Assembly (NCBI GenBank): GCA_004369085.1
Contig: ML210168.1
Span: 62,596-126,595 of the forward strand
DNA: 64,000 nucleotides
Reading direction: 5' to 3'
Origin: Coprinopsis marcescibilis
Lineage: Eukaryota; Basidiomycota; Agaricomycetes; Agaricales; Psathyrellaceae
A program made the translations under genes and the position numbers. Numbering within the stretch: position 1 is the stretch's first letter; each line of letters opens with the position of its first letter. Shown in pieces: positions 49,028 to 59,680 of the stretch. The notes under the pieces are model-generated. The model saw nothing but the letters and a program-made list of their open reading frames with translations. It was not told where the DNA came from and made no database searches.

Positions 49028-50511
49028 ATGGCGAAAAAGATAAAAGGCGACAAGCCTCAGGCAGAAAAAGCAGAAGCAGTCGAACCCACCGTGACCATGG
49101 ACGTCGACCCATCCACATCCTCAAGCCCCAAACTCTCGAGCAAAAAATCCAAAAAACGTGAACTCGAGCCATCTTCCACCACCACCACCGACGACCAACC
49201 CCAGAAGAAGAAACAGAAGAAGTCATCCATCTCCCAGGACTCCCGTACGCCCTTGGTTTGCATACAACCTGAAGCTACCCAGTACTCATTTCTCGAGCTG
49301 TAGATACTGAACCCACTACGAACGGAGACGTAGACATGGACACAGCTCATGTCATGGAGACTACTGAACCAATAGAGTCCCCAAAGAAAAGGTCAAAGAA
49401 GAAACGCGATTCCGAGCAAGAGTCCCAAAAATATTCTTCTCCATCGAAATCAAAATCCAAGTCCAAGTCCAAGACTGAGGACCCAATCGCAGAAGACACC
49501 GACACCGCAAAGGAACCCCTCACCCAACCCTCCACCTCCACCGACCCCAAACCCAAACCCAAAAAATCAAAAGACAAGTCCAAGAAGAAGCAATCCACAG
49601 ACGAGACTTCTTCCCCAACCGCCCCGAACCCAATACCCGAACCCACAGAAACCCCAATCGAACCAACCAACGATACCACAACCTCCACCAAAGACCAAAA
49701 CACCCCAGCCTCCCCCGAAAAGAAGAAGCCCAAACGCGACAAACACCGTCTGCGCGAACCCAAACCACCCGCACCCACCGAACCCGCCCCAGAACCCACC
49801 AAACCAAAGCAAAAGAAACGAAAAAACAAAACCGAATTCCCCGACCCACTCCAGGACGAATCCCTCAGCGAACAGAGTCAAAAAGGTCTGTTCTCACTGC
49901 CTATTAACGTTACCCAAATTCTAAAATAAGCTCAACTTCTGCTTTATTACGCCAGCTCTCGACTACGCATTCCTCAAATCCAACTCCCCCTCCGACTGGA
50001 AATTCAACAAAGCCCGTCAAAATTGGCTAATCCGCAACGTCTGGTCCACAGAATCCGTACGTCCACCCGGACCCTTGATCTCCATCTCCTCCTCAACCCA
50101 ATCTCTCTCTTCCAGATCCCAGACGACCACCTACCTCTCACACTCAAATACCTTAGCAGCGTCCAAGGCGGTTCCAGAGACGTACGTACACTCCCCAAAA
50201 TCGAACTCTCCAACCAAGACTGACTTGAACCCCCAAAACAGAAACTCAAAGAAACATGCACAACGATCCTCAACCCCCCAATTATACCAGCCCCCACCTC
50301 GATAGAAACCACAGTAGAAGACAAACCCACAGAACTTGTCAAATCAATCCTCAAAGGCTCGACGAACACCGATCCCTCCACTCCCACCCCCGACTCGGCA
50401 ACGAAACCAAAAGCTGGCGCTCTCATCGAAGTGCCCAAGGAGGCTCCAAAAGTAGACCACAAACCAAAACGCGCAAAGGCCATCCTAGATGCACTAAGAG
50501 AATCCTCATAA
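49028..50511 (+). CDS. WKF-domain protein (C7orf50-like), Lys/Pro/Ser-rich
   Basis: Starts MAKKIKGDKPQAEKAEAVEP. The first 280 residues are low-complexity, with Lys/Ser/Pro/Thr/Glu blocks and several basic clusters (SKKSKKRELEP, KKKQKKSS, SPKKRSKKKRD) that look like nucleolar signals. After introns near 49890, 50060 and 50180 comes a compact domain: LDYAFLKSNSPSDWKFNKAR, QNWLIRNVWSTES and IPDDHLPLTLKYLSSVQGGS. WKFNKARQNWL is the WKF signature found in human C7orf50, a nucleolar protein. A polar tail ends KAILDALRESS with the stop at 50509-50511. A role in ribosome biogenesis is inferred from the family and the nucleolar-type composition; no activity is known to me. Confidence 0.8.
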
Positions 50512-50781
50512 CCATAGTTTTCCGAAATGCAACCCTTGATCTCAATTGCTTAGATCTTCCCCTCATTGGACTTTACCAGGCAGGTTTCATCAAAAGCGAG
50601 CCACGCAAAAAGGTAAAAACGAAACGTTGCGTATCCACACGCCAAAAAGTAATATTCACACTGTACACCTCCTCCAACATTAAAAAAATACACAAATCCG
50701 AATCCGAACTGACGAGAACGTTACAAGACGAACAGATAGGGGATATCCAAGAAGGAACTAATACAAAGACCACGCAGTCCT
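50512..50781. other. convergent 3' spacer WKF/HEM1
   Basis: 270 bases between stop codons. No gene. Confidence 0.5.
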
Positions 50782-53125
50782 CTAAGCGGATTGAGCAGCA
50801 CTGGCAACATCAGCAGACGCAGCTGTATTCCCCATATCCAAGGGCATGGCCACACCACTCTTCATCATCTCGCCCTTGGTCGTAATCGTGCTTGTGACAA
50901 GTTCAATTCCTCCCTCGGCAACGATCGTAGTCCTCTTTGGTTGCAGCTTGCCCTCCATAGCACCCAACAAGTTGTTGAACAGGGTCCTGGCAGCCTGGAC
51001 GCCTTTCATGTCGACAACAGGTCGGTCACCGTTCCTCAAGGTCTTGGGCGTAGTACCATCCGTAACTCCGAGTTGGGCCTTGGTCCAAATAGGTTCGACG
51101 TATTCCGGTTTGCCGACCATGCCAACATTAGCGCGACCACCGACGCGCTTCCAGTCAGTCAATCGGTTGATTTTCAGCTCCGTGAAGACCTGGTCAACAG
51201 ATCGAACGAGGCGATTCATTTGCTCGACGGTGTGCCGAGGGGTAACGGTGAACCGAAGACGTTCCTCGCCGCGTGCGACAGTCGGATAGTTGATGGCCTG
51301 GACGTAGATATCGTGTTCCGCAAGAAGTTTATCGGAGGCAGCCCTTGCCAATTCGGGATCACCAACGAGGACAGGGACGATGTGAGAAGGACCGGGACTG
51401 AGGAACAAAAGAGTAAGCACATTTGTGTCAAGAGCCGAGTCAAATCATGCTTACATGACGGGGATATCAAGTTTTTCGAAAGATTCCTTGACACGGAGGA
51501 CATTGACCTGCTTGAGTTGACGATCACCATTGTAGTGCTTCTGGTAGGCGATGCTAGCGCGGGCACCAGCGACCGTAGCGGGAGGAAGCGAAGTCGTAAA
51601 GATGAAACCGGGAGCGTAAGACCGAATCATGTCGACAAATTCAGCCGAACCAGCGATGTAACCACCAACAGCACCATAAGCCTTGCCGAGAGTACCTGCA
51701 TACCATCTCAGTAAAATTCTTATCAATCAGGCTGATATCAAGCTCACCAGTAATAATGTCAACGCGATCCATCACGGAACCAGGAATAGCCTTGCTACTT
51801 TGGCCCGCAGCGACTTGAGCCTCGTAATCCAAATGTTCCGCGACACCAGCACCTCGGGGGCCGTACAATCCAACGGCATGAACCTGGGTAATTTTTAAAA
51901 GTCAGAAAGAGCCCCAGGTTAATTTCAATTTCTCACCTCATCCAAGAAAGTCAGAGCACCATACTTGTCAGCGAGATCACAAATTTCCTTGATGGGACCA
52001 ATGCTTCCGCACATCGAGTAGACACTTTCAAACGCGATGATCTTAGGGGTATCCTTGGGGTACTGCTTTAGCTTGTTCTCGAGGTCCTCGAGATCGTTGT
52101 GCTTGAAGATTTCTCGCTTGGCGCCAGAGTGACGCATGCCTTGGATCATAGACGCGTGGTTCATCGAATCAGAGAAGTAGACACAGCCAGGGAGCTTGGA
52201 ACCGAGGGTAGAGAGGGTGGCGTCATTTGCGACGTAGCACGAGGAGAAGACCAAGGCGGCCTCCTTGCGGTGAAGATTGGCGAGTTCCTTCTCGAGCGCC
52301 AAATGCATGGCACCATTACCGGCGATGTTTCGGGTACCACCTGCACCATGACCGTACTTGTCCAAGGTACGACTAAAGCCACGTCAGCATGGTGCCAAGA
52401 GCGAACACAAAAGATAAGAACACGCACTGCATAGTCTCGAGCACAACAGGATTGTTGCCCATACCGAGGTAATCGTTTGCACACCACACCTCGACCTCAT
52501 CAGTCACACGACTAGTGTGCGCGATGGGGAACTTTTCTGCGAGCCTGTTGATATTGTTGAAGTAGCGGTAGGACTTGTCCTTGTGCTTCTTGTCGAGCTC
52601 CTCAACGTAGAACTTTTCATAGTTGAAGTTGCCGTGGGTCTTGACAGGGGCAGTGGGCTTGGCTTCGGTGGTCGCAGCGGCCTTCTGGTGGAATGGACAG
52701 CCAGCAGCGGTAGCCTGGGAAGCGGTGGCTGAGCTGGGGTGAGCAGCAGCATGCTTAGCGGCCTTGGACTTTTTGGCCGCAGCCGCCGCGAGTTCCTCGG
52801 CCATCCTGGCAGCAGCACGAGCAGCCGAGGCATGGGGACACATTTCGACGGTTGCACCTGGGGGAGGAACGACGCCCTTGGAATGGTGGATCTTTTCAAA
52901 GTCGCCGTTGGACGCAACGCTAGCATAGCCAGCTACGATCTCCTTGGACCTGACGTTGAGAGCGGGGCCCATGACGGGACATTTGGTGGCGCGCTCTGTG
53001 AGGACGGTGAGGGACGGGAACCTGGGCGACGAGCTCGTCGAGAGATTGCGCAATGTCGTGGTCTTTGTCCTGCCCAAGAAGGGGCACGACGCCTTGAAAC
53101 GGGTGAAGGAGGATAGCTTGTCCAT
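50782..53125 (-). CDS. HEM1: 5-aminolevulinate synthase
   Basis: First and committed step of heme synthesis: glycine plus succinyl-CoA to 5-aminolevulinate, PLP-dependent, in the mitochondrial matrix. I chose the ATG at 53125 ([20 protein letters not shown]); an in-frame ATG at 53251 would add a non-presequence-like extension. The N-terminal 200 residues contain a presequence, Ala/Lys-rich linkers and four Cys-Pro pairs: C14 (CPF), C49 (CPV), C96 (CPH) and C143 (CPF). The catalytic core shows [76 protein letters not shown] and [16 protein letters not shown], whose Lys binds PLP. Residues beyond [15 protein letters not shown] form a fungal-type C-terminal extension ending [13 protein letters not shown]. 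Confidence 0.95.
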
Positions 53126-53318
53126 GACACTGTGGACAGGACGGTTGGGGAGGAATAAAAGTTGGACAACAAAATCAGAAGGCCCCGAGATTTTAACGGA
53201 TCGGTCGTCACCCGCTTCTGTCATAGCCGCTGGCCAATCACGCACCATCAATTACTGTCACCTGATTTATCCTTGTCACGCGGTGAATCTTTCTCCGAAT
53301 ACCCCCCCGTATTTAAAT
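53126..53318. promoter_or_regulatory. HEM1 promoter region / ARG8 3' end
   Basis: 193 bases between two leftward genes. No recognised element, but it must contain the HEM1 promoter or part of it. Confidence 0.35.
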
Positions 53319-55242
53319 TCAATTTACACTGCACAAACTGCTCTCCAGTACATCTACAGCAATATCCACCTCATTCTTCTGGATGTTCAGACTTGGAACA
53401 AGTCGGATCGCGTCCTTTCCAGCAGTCAGCACGAAAACACCTCGCTCTCGTGCGAGCTGCATGACCTTCCCTGGCATATCAGGATTCTTGAATCCCAATC
53501 CGAGAATAAGGCCACGTCCACGGACTCCTTCTTCAAGAACATCAGGGAACCACTTCGGCAGCTGCGAAAGTCGTTCCCGGAGGTAGCCGCCAACTTCATT
53601 GACATGTTGCTTCATACTCGGTTGAGACAACCGGCTAAGGACATGGTATCCCACAGCACACGCCAATGGAGATCCTCCAAATGTAGTTCCATGCGTACCT
53701 GTTCACAGCCAATCAAAGCCCCCGCAAAAGTAACGAAATATGTCAGTTGGAGCACTGCACCATAGATCTTTACTGAAATGAAACTCGCCTGCACTCATAA
53801 CTTCAGCGATTTCCGGCCTGATCACCACAGCGCCGATTGGGTACCCGTTCGCCAGCGGTTTGGCCATCGTAACAATGTCAGGATGGCAGTCGACGGGGTA
53901 CTCTGAGTGAGCCCAGAGCGTGCCAGAACGGTACAAACCACACTATGCACTCCGTCAGCTATTTCGGACATTGGCCAAGTCGGATAAGGATCCTTACCTG
54001 GATCTCGTCAAAGATCAACACCGCTCCGACCTCATTACATCGCTTCCGCACCGCTCGCAGCCACTCCAATTTTGCAGGATGAATTCCGCCTTCTCCTTGA
54101 ATTGGCTCAACGATCACAGCGCAAGTATCCTCGTTAATCAGATTCTCCAACCCCTCCACCTGGTTGACCTTCCCCACATCCACGCCCGGGATCAACGGAG
54201 CGAACGGCGCTTGATATTTCGGGTTCGTGGTGACGCTCAAAGCACCCATACTTCGTCCGTGGAATGCATTCTCAAAGCAGACAATACGAATCTTCGGTGA
54301 ATCGGCATTGTCTTTCTTGCCGAATTTTCGCGCAACCTTCAACGCCCCTTCATTTGCCTCGGTCCCCGAGTTGGAAAAGAACACCTTGGGAACTTTAGAT
54401 GCGTCCAGGTTCTCGGTGTTAGAGTTGGGTGAATAACCCAACCCACCCTCCGTCTGGGTCAAAGTGACAAGCAATTCCGCGAGCCTGCCGGCCCATTCGT
54501 TATGGTAAACGTTGCTAGCATGGAGAATCTTGCCTGCTTGCTCAGCAAGGACCTATCGAGAGGATGCACACAGTCAGCACTGCGTAAAGACAAAACGTAA
54601 CGGAGCGCAGTAAAAGCAGTGGTTATCACTCAAAAAAGGTGAAATCCCCGCAGTTTGCGTGAAACCTCCCACCATCTACATCAGAAGCAGAGGTGTAGCT
54701 GCATACGTGGGCCTCTAACAACCCATCCATTACGCAAAACTGCGTACGCAGGTCCCACTGAAACAGGTACCACACGGTACAGCGGCTATTACAGAAGCGC
54801 AGAGACAAACTCCCGCAGAACGCAGAAGCAGTTGTCATTAAAATCAAAATGCCAAAGCTCACCTTCGTAACGCCCTCATCGGCATGTCCCAGTGCATTAA
54901 CCGCGATACCGGCAGTAAAATCCAAGTACTTATTGCCGTCCACATCCCACACCCACGCACCCTTGCCCTTCTCCAAGACAAAGTCCGGGCGCGCGTAAAC
55001 TGGCAAAAGGTATGTGTTGCCCTTGGCAAAATAGGAAGCTGTTAAGGCTGAGGGTGTGGAGGTGGTATGAGTGGGCTCAAGGTATGATTTGCATGGCTAG
55101 CGATTGGTCGGCGATGAGCATACGTAAGGGTACAACAGAAGAGAGTTTTAGGTACCTCTGTCCTTGTAGCAACATAGAACCGCCTAGCAGAGGCGGCCCC
55201 TCGATAACCGAGAGTGAACCGGGTGACGGGAACACGCATCAT
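53319..55242 (-). CDS. ARG8: acetylornithine aminotransferase
   Basis: PLP-dependent transamination of N-acetylglutamate semialdehyde to N-acetylornithine in arginine synthesis, mitochondrial matrix. The chosen start at 55242 gives MMRVPVTRFTLGYRGAASAR, a good presequence. After an intron: LLPVYARPDFVLEKGKGAWV and WDVDGNKYLDFTAGIAVNAL. A 310-base intron (54862-54553) follows EGVTK, far longer than others here. Then VLAEQAGKILHASNVYHNEW, KVFFSNSGTEANEGALKVAR, CFENAFHGRSMGALSVTTNP, IVEPIQGEGGIHPAKLEWLR, LIFDEIQ and the PLP lysine in DIVTMAKPLANGYPIGAVVI. The end is THGTTFGGSPLACAVGYHVL to DVLESSLCSVN. Class-III aminotransferase relatives such as ornithine aminotransferase differ in detail; the presequence and QGEGG context favour Arg8. 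Confidence 0.9.
54553..54862 (-). other. ARG8: unusually long intron of ARG8
   Basis: 310 bases, against the usual 45-70 in this window. It has donor GTGAGC and acceptor ATAG. It contains an imperfect inverted repeat (54650-54660 against 54732-54743, one base indel) and a perfect palindrome TGCGTACGCA at 54741-54750. I find no convincing C/D or H/ACA snoRNA boxes. Confidence 0.65.
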
Positions 55243-56060
55243 CTTGTGCAATGTTTTTGGGGTTTGGGGATTAACGAAAGCCTCGGGATGTTTGATAATA
55301 ATCAAGAAGCAGAGGAGAAACCAAAAAGTCTAGATGGGCAGAGAGATATCGTCCAAAGAACCACGAAACAAGAGAGATTTTCCAGTCGAGTCACAAGTAG
55401 GGCGCCAAGCGGGTGAAATCGTAAGAGCGGGGTGGTAGTCGCTTGCAGAGCAGTCTGTCGTTCTTAAGAGCGAATAGGATAGCTGTGATTCGGTCTAGAG
55501 AATGACTCGGTAGGTCTGAAATTAAACTCACCTCTCACGACAGCTTTATAGCAGCAGGATATGGGCGGGAACGAGGCCAAGCACGGACGACCTTGGGTCG
55601 GGTTTAGCGGCCCTGGTTGAAAATTTAATCTTATCTGATAAACAAATGCCACCCACCTTCTCCTCCGGCGCTTGTAACCATCTGGCTAAAACACCTCTGC
55701 CACTCTAATAATTGGTCTTCTGTGTGAGCGAAATTTCCGCAGAGTATCAGTGTTTCCACATGGTTCGAAAATCGGCGACATTTTTCCGTGTGGCAAGTAT
55801 AATTGGAGGCAACCACCTCTACGGTTCGCAACACCAAGTGGACGCATTCCAGAGTCAGTGGCAAACTCAAACCGATCACCGGAACCAAGGGTCATCCAAA
55901 GCAGTGAAAATCATATGAATTCACACCGCAAAGTGCACATAAAACCTAAGGCATAGAGCTCCTTTCGGTATCCCTTGGCAAACAAGGGAAGCAATCAACA
56001 GTATAGTATCGCATGTACAAAGTGTTTATCCTTCAAAGTAAAACAGGCAAAAAGGCCTCT
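55243..56060. other. intergenic region upstream of ARG8
   Basis: 818 bases between two leftward genes, containing the ARG8 promoter and the 3' region of the Cwc21-type gene. Short open frames at 55631-55956 on both strands show no motif. Nothing else called. Confidence 0.45.
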
Positions 56061-57542
56061 CTAATCACGACTCCTACTCCTCGACCTGGCGGTGCTAACA
56101 GACATGGCGCTTCCAGTGCTTGCACTCCTCCCCCGGCCACCACTGCCCTTCTTCTCAGGTGTACGTCCGCGGGGAGGGGGTCCACCACGTCGTGGAGACC
56201 GTGACCTCTCCTGGTCGCGTCCGAGCACAGGGGGCCTTGAAGGCGGAGGTCCTCGAGGCGGTGGAGATCCTCGTCGAATATGAGGGGGGATATCCCTGCC
56301 CCTGCCTCCGTCTCGCGCATCACGACCGTGGGTGTAACCTGGTGTTGGAACAGGAGACCTGGGCTTCCTAGCACTAGATGGAGGAGGCGAGTCACTGCGA
56401 CGGTATCGAGGGGCAGGAGATCTAGGACGGGAATCTGAACGAGAAGACGATCTTGAGCGCGAGCGTACGTCTGAACGCGATCTGGAGCGTGGAGAGCGCG
56501 AGCGCGAACGAGATGGGGAGGCCCGTTTCCTGTCCTTTCTCAATGGTGAGCGCGAGCGCGAAGGAGATTTGTGTCGTGGGGAGGCGGAGCGGTCCCGTGC
56601 AGGACGCTTATGCTGTCCGTGGGGCGAACGAGAGCGTGACAGAGACCCCGAGGGCGACCGCTTCCTTGTCCTTGGAGGAGGAGACTCGCGACGATTACGG
56701 GCAGGGTTTCGGGAATCTGAACGAGAATTTCCGCGTGGATTGCCACCCCTGCCACGCGACGGAGGAGGGCCCATTCTTCCCTTTCGGGGTCCAGTTGGTA
56801 TTGCTGGGGGAGGCATTCCTCGACCTCTACCACCATTTTCCCCTGATTTCTCAAATTCCTTCCGCCTATTCTCCTCCTTCTGCTTCTTATCCTGCTCCCA
56901 CTTCTTCTTCTGCTCTGCCATGTTTCGTTTATCCTCTGCTTTCTTCTTTTCGCGCTCTTCTCTCTCCGCGATACGCTTGAGTTTGAGCTCCTCTTGCTTC
57001 TCCTTGTCGAACGAGTCGCCTTCTTGATAGTCAGAGCGAGTCCCAAGTGCACGCGCCATACGTTGCAGCTCGTCTTTCTTGGCTGCTGCAATGCCATGTG
57101 TATCAGAAGGCTTAAAAGAGCGTTGGTTCTTGAGCGGGGCATTAAGGTTTTCCAGCAGTTTTTCTCGCAGCGCTGACACCTGTTTTTCGATTTCGGATTC
57201 GTCCACTCTAAGAAGCAAAGGCGTTAGAAATGTTCCCGTTGAACAGTGACTGTACATACTCATCATCCTCTAGCTTCGATTGCAATTCGAAGCATTTGAC
57301 TTCCACAGCCCTCTTCTTCTCGTGTTCAAGGATGCCTGCATCCGGTTCCCTGTGTTTTGGAGGACCTGCATCCCAGGAACTATCCTGGTGGTTGCTTTGC
57401 TGGTGACTCCGCAAAGTGGAAAGGTTGCGAATAACATAGCCGCTTGTGCCACTGCGCAACGGCAGTCAGTATCTCAGCAACAGAACACGAATGTTGATAA
57501 GTACCTGCCACGGGGAGTCGTCAATCCGATGCCGTTGTACAT
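56061..57542 (-). CDS. Cwc21/SRm300-type splicing factor with RS domain
   Basis: Spliceosome component bound near the catalytic centre and the exon of the first step. The ATG at 57542 opens MYNGIGLTTPRG, spliced to SGTSGYVIRNLSTLRSHQQS, the invariant cwf21 start. The cwf21 helix follows: HEKKRAVEVKCFELQSKLED and, across the second intron, VDESEIEKQVSALREKLLEN. A charged coiled stretch (EELKLKRIAEREEREKKKAE) leads to a 240-residue Arg/Ser/Pro/Gly tail with many RS, RSRS and RGG-like units. It ends MSVSTARSRSRSRD at 56061. Yeast Cwc21 lacks this RS tail; human SRRM2 has a very long one. This protein (about 490 residues) is intermediate. Confidence 0.93.
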
Positions 57543-57731
57543 GGTGGACGAAGAAAAGGGATGATGGGGGCCAGCAGATGCCGAGGGACATGCGTTATTG
57601 CAGATTCCCACGCGGCTTGATGACGACCTGCTCGGCAATAAAGGCGTTTGGGCAGGGCTGCTGTCCACAGATCGATTCCTCCTGACGCCCTGGCATCTCT
57701 GTCGCTTTCTGTTCTCGCCAGAGCCTTCAAA
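57543..57731. promoter_or_regulatory. bidirectional promoter, Cwc21-type gene/hydrolase gene
   Basis: 189 bases between divergent starts. No TATA box evident. Confidence 0.4.
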
Positions 57732-59250
57732 ATGTCCCCATCGTCGTCTACAGCGTCCATCTCGGTCCTCACCTCGCTGCCGCCACCCGCCCCAGACATT
57801 CCCGCCGCTTTTACCCAGTCCCTACGCAGCTGGTGGACGAATGTCGGCTCCAAACAGGCTCAGACGTCCGAGCAGCGTCTTCTGCTGCGAGTTCCCTACT
57901 TTTCAAAGTACTCCAAGCCTCCATCAACGACCCAGAACCCGCCTCTCACCGTCTTATCATCGTTGGTCTCGCTATCTAACCCCAAACACCATATCAACAC
58001 CCTGGCGATGACCTCGACCAACCCAGACACCTCATCATCCGCCTCACCACCTGCAGTCGTTCTGCATGGGTACGGTGCAGGCCTAGGCTTCTTCTTCCGA
58101 AACTTCCCAACACTGGCTCACTGGGCGGAGAGGCGGCGATCAGCAGTCTATGCCATTGATTGGCTGGGCATGGGCCGCTCGGCTCGTGTGCCATTCTCAG
58201 TCAAAGCGAAGCGAAGCAATGTGGAGGAGCGTGTCGAAGAGGCCGAGTCCTTCTTTATCGACTCTCTCGAGGACTGGCGCAAACAAATGGGCCTTGAACG
58301 AATGACATTAATTGGCCACTCGCTTGGTGCCTACCTCAGCGTGGCCTACACAATCAAGTTTCCAGAACGTGTCTCAAAGCTCATCCTTCTCTCCCCGGCT
58401 GGCATTCCAAGAGGCCCCAACTTTACAGAAATTACGAGAGAGTTCACAGATCATGGTGCCGACCCGGAGGGCGAACACGACTCCCAAACGGGAGGAGATC
58501 CCACAAAGGCCGAACCAGCATCTAAGAGCAAGGTCTCCGCCTTGCGCTCGTCACAGAAACGGCACTCAGATCAATCCGAGCCCCAATCAATCGGCCGCCG
58601 TGTCTTCACCTATCTTTGGGAGGAGGGATGGTCGCCATTCCAGGTCGTCCGATCCACTCTCTTTTGGGGACCAATGCTCGTCGGCAAGTACTCTAGCCGG
58701 CGATTCCAGGGCCTCACCGACGAGGAAACACGAGACTTGCACGACTACATTCTCAATATCACATTGGCCAAGGGTTCAGGAGAATACTGTATTTCACATT
58801 TGCTCGCACCAGGTGCTTATGCCAGGTCGCCAATGGTTGATCGTATTCATCAAGTCAAGGTCCCTGTGACCTTTGTCTGTAAGCAACACCCCGTATTTAT
58901 CATCAACGCCGTCAACTGACAGCATTCATTTCAGATGGTGATAACGACTGGATGGATCCGGTAGGGGGCATGCAGAGTGTCGAGAAGCTCCGCCAGGCAG
59001 GAAACGGGGAAGGAAAGATGTACATCGTCAACAATGCAGGCCACCATCGTACGTGTCTTCTAGTAATCTTGCCGGACTGGTATCCTGACGCAGTGATTTA
59101 GTATACCTAGACAATCCGGATGCCATCAATTCTCTCCTCATCAAGGAGCTAGACAAGGTCCACCCCAGCCAGCCCTCTTTCCAGCGAAGCCAGAACCGTG
59201 ATAGCCCACAATTGGACGATTCTGAACAGAACTTTCATAGCTTTTATTAG
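57732..59250 (+). CDS. alpha/beta hydrolase of the CLD1/ABHD4-ABHD5 family
   Basis: Lipid-active hydrolase or acyltransferase, probably mitochondrial or lipid-droplet associated. The first in-frame ATG is 57732 (MSPSSSTASISVLTSLPPPA). The core shows AVVLHGYGAGLGFFFRNFPT, then AIDWLGMGRSARV and the nucleophile elbow LIGHSLGAYLSVAYTIKFPE (Ser in GHSLG). The acid lies in YGDNDWMDPVGGMQSVEKLR after an intron near 58880. NNAGHH continues across the next intron as VYLDNPDAIN. HHVYLD gives both the catalytic His and an H-x4-D motif typical of this family (Cld1, Ict1, ABHD4, ABHD5). A Lys/Ser-rich insertion of about 60 residues lies in the lid. The substrate (for example cardiolipin, as for yeast Cld1) is inference. 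Confidence 0.87.
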
Positions 59251-59680
59251 CTCCTAGACGTCACCGGGGGACGTTCATCTTCCGTTTACCAGAGACGACA
59301 CTCCTTTAGATTGTCGGAACTTGCACCATAAGCAGTTATCTTACATCTTTAATCGGTTCAGTTCAAGACTCGTTTTTTTCAAGTGGACCTTTAGTGGTAT
59401 TCAGTTCTCTGTTACACGACCGTTGCGGTGACTTACATTGTATTGTATTATTATAGAATTATGTACATACTTACAGTATATATCTCACAGGGTGTGATTT
59501 TAATAATATACCGCCTTACAGAGCATCTCGTTCAGATATAGCATCCAACAACCGTCCTTGTGAAGCGTGAGAAGCACCGGTCAACTTGCTTGACCTATGT
59601 CATGTAGTACAACAGGTACATATTAACCCATAATTTACAATACAAGTCGTAGCCAACTTTGATCCACCCTCGTCCCAGTC
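59251..59680. other. convergent 3' spacer
   Basis: 430 bases, A/T-rich, between the hydrolase and METTL3-type stops. It contains both 3' UTRs; no gene. Confidence 0.5.

Noticed and set aside
49347..49881. long minus-strand frames opposite the WKF gene
   Set aside because: Artefacts of the low-complexity Lys/Pro/Ser codons on the + strand.
53126..53251. in-frame N-terminal extension of ALAS
   Set aside because: Not presequence-like, and it would cover the likely promoter; the ATG at 53125 gives a normal start.
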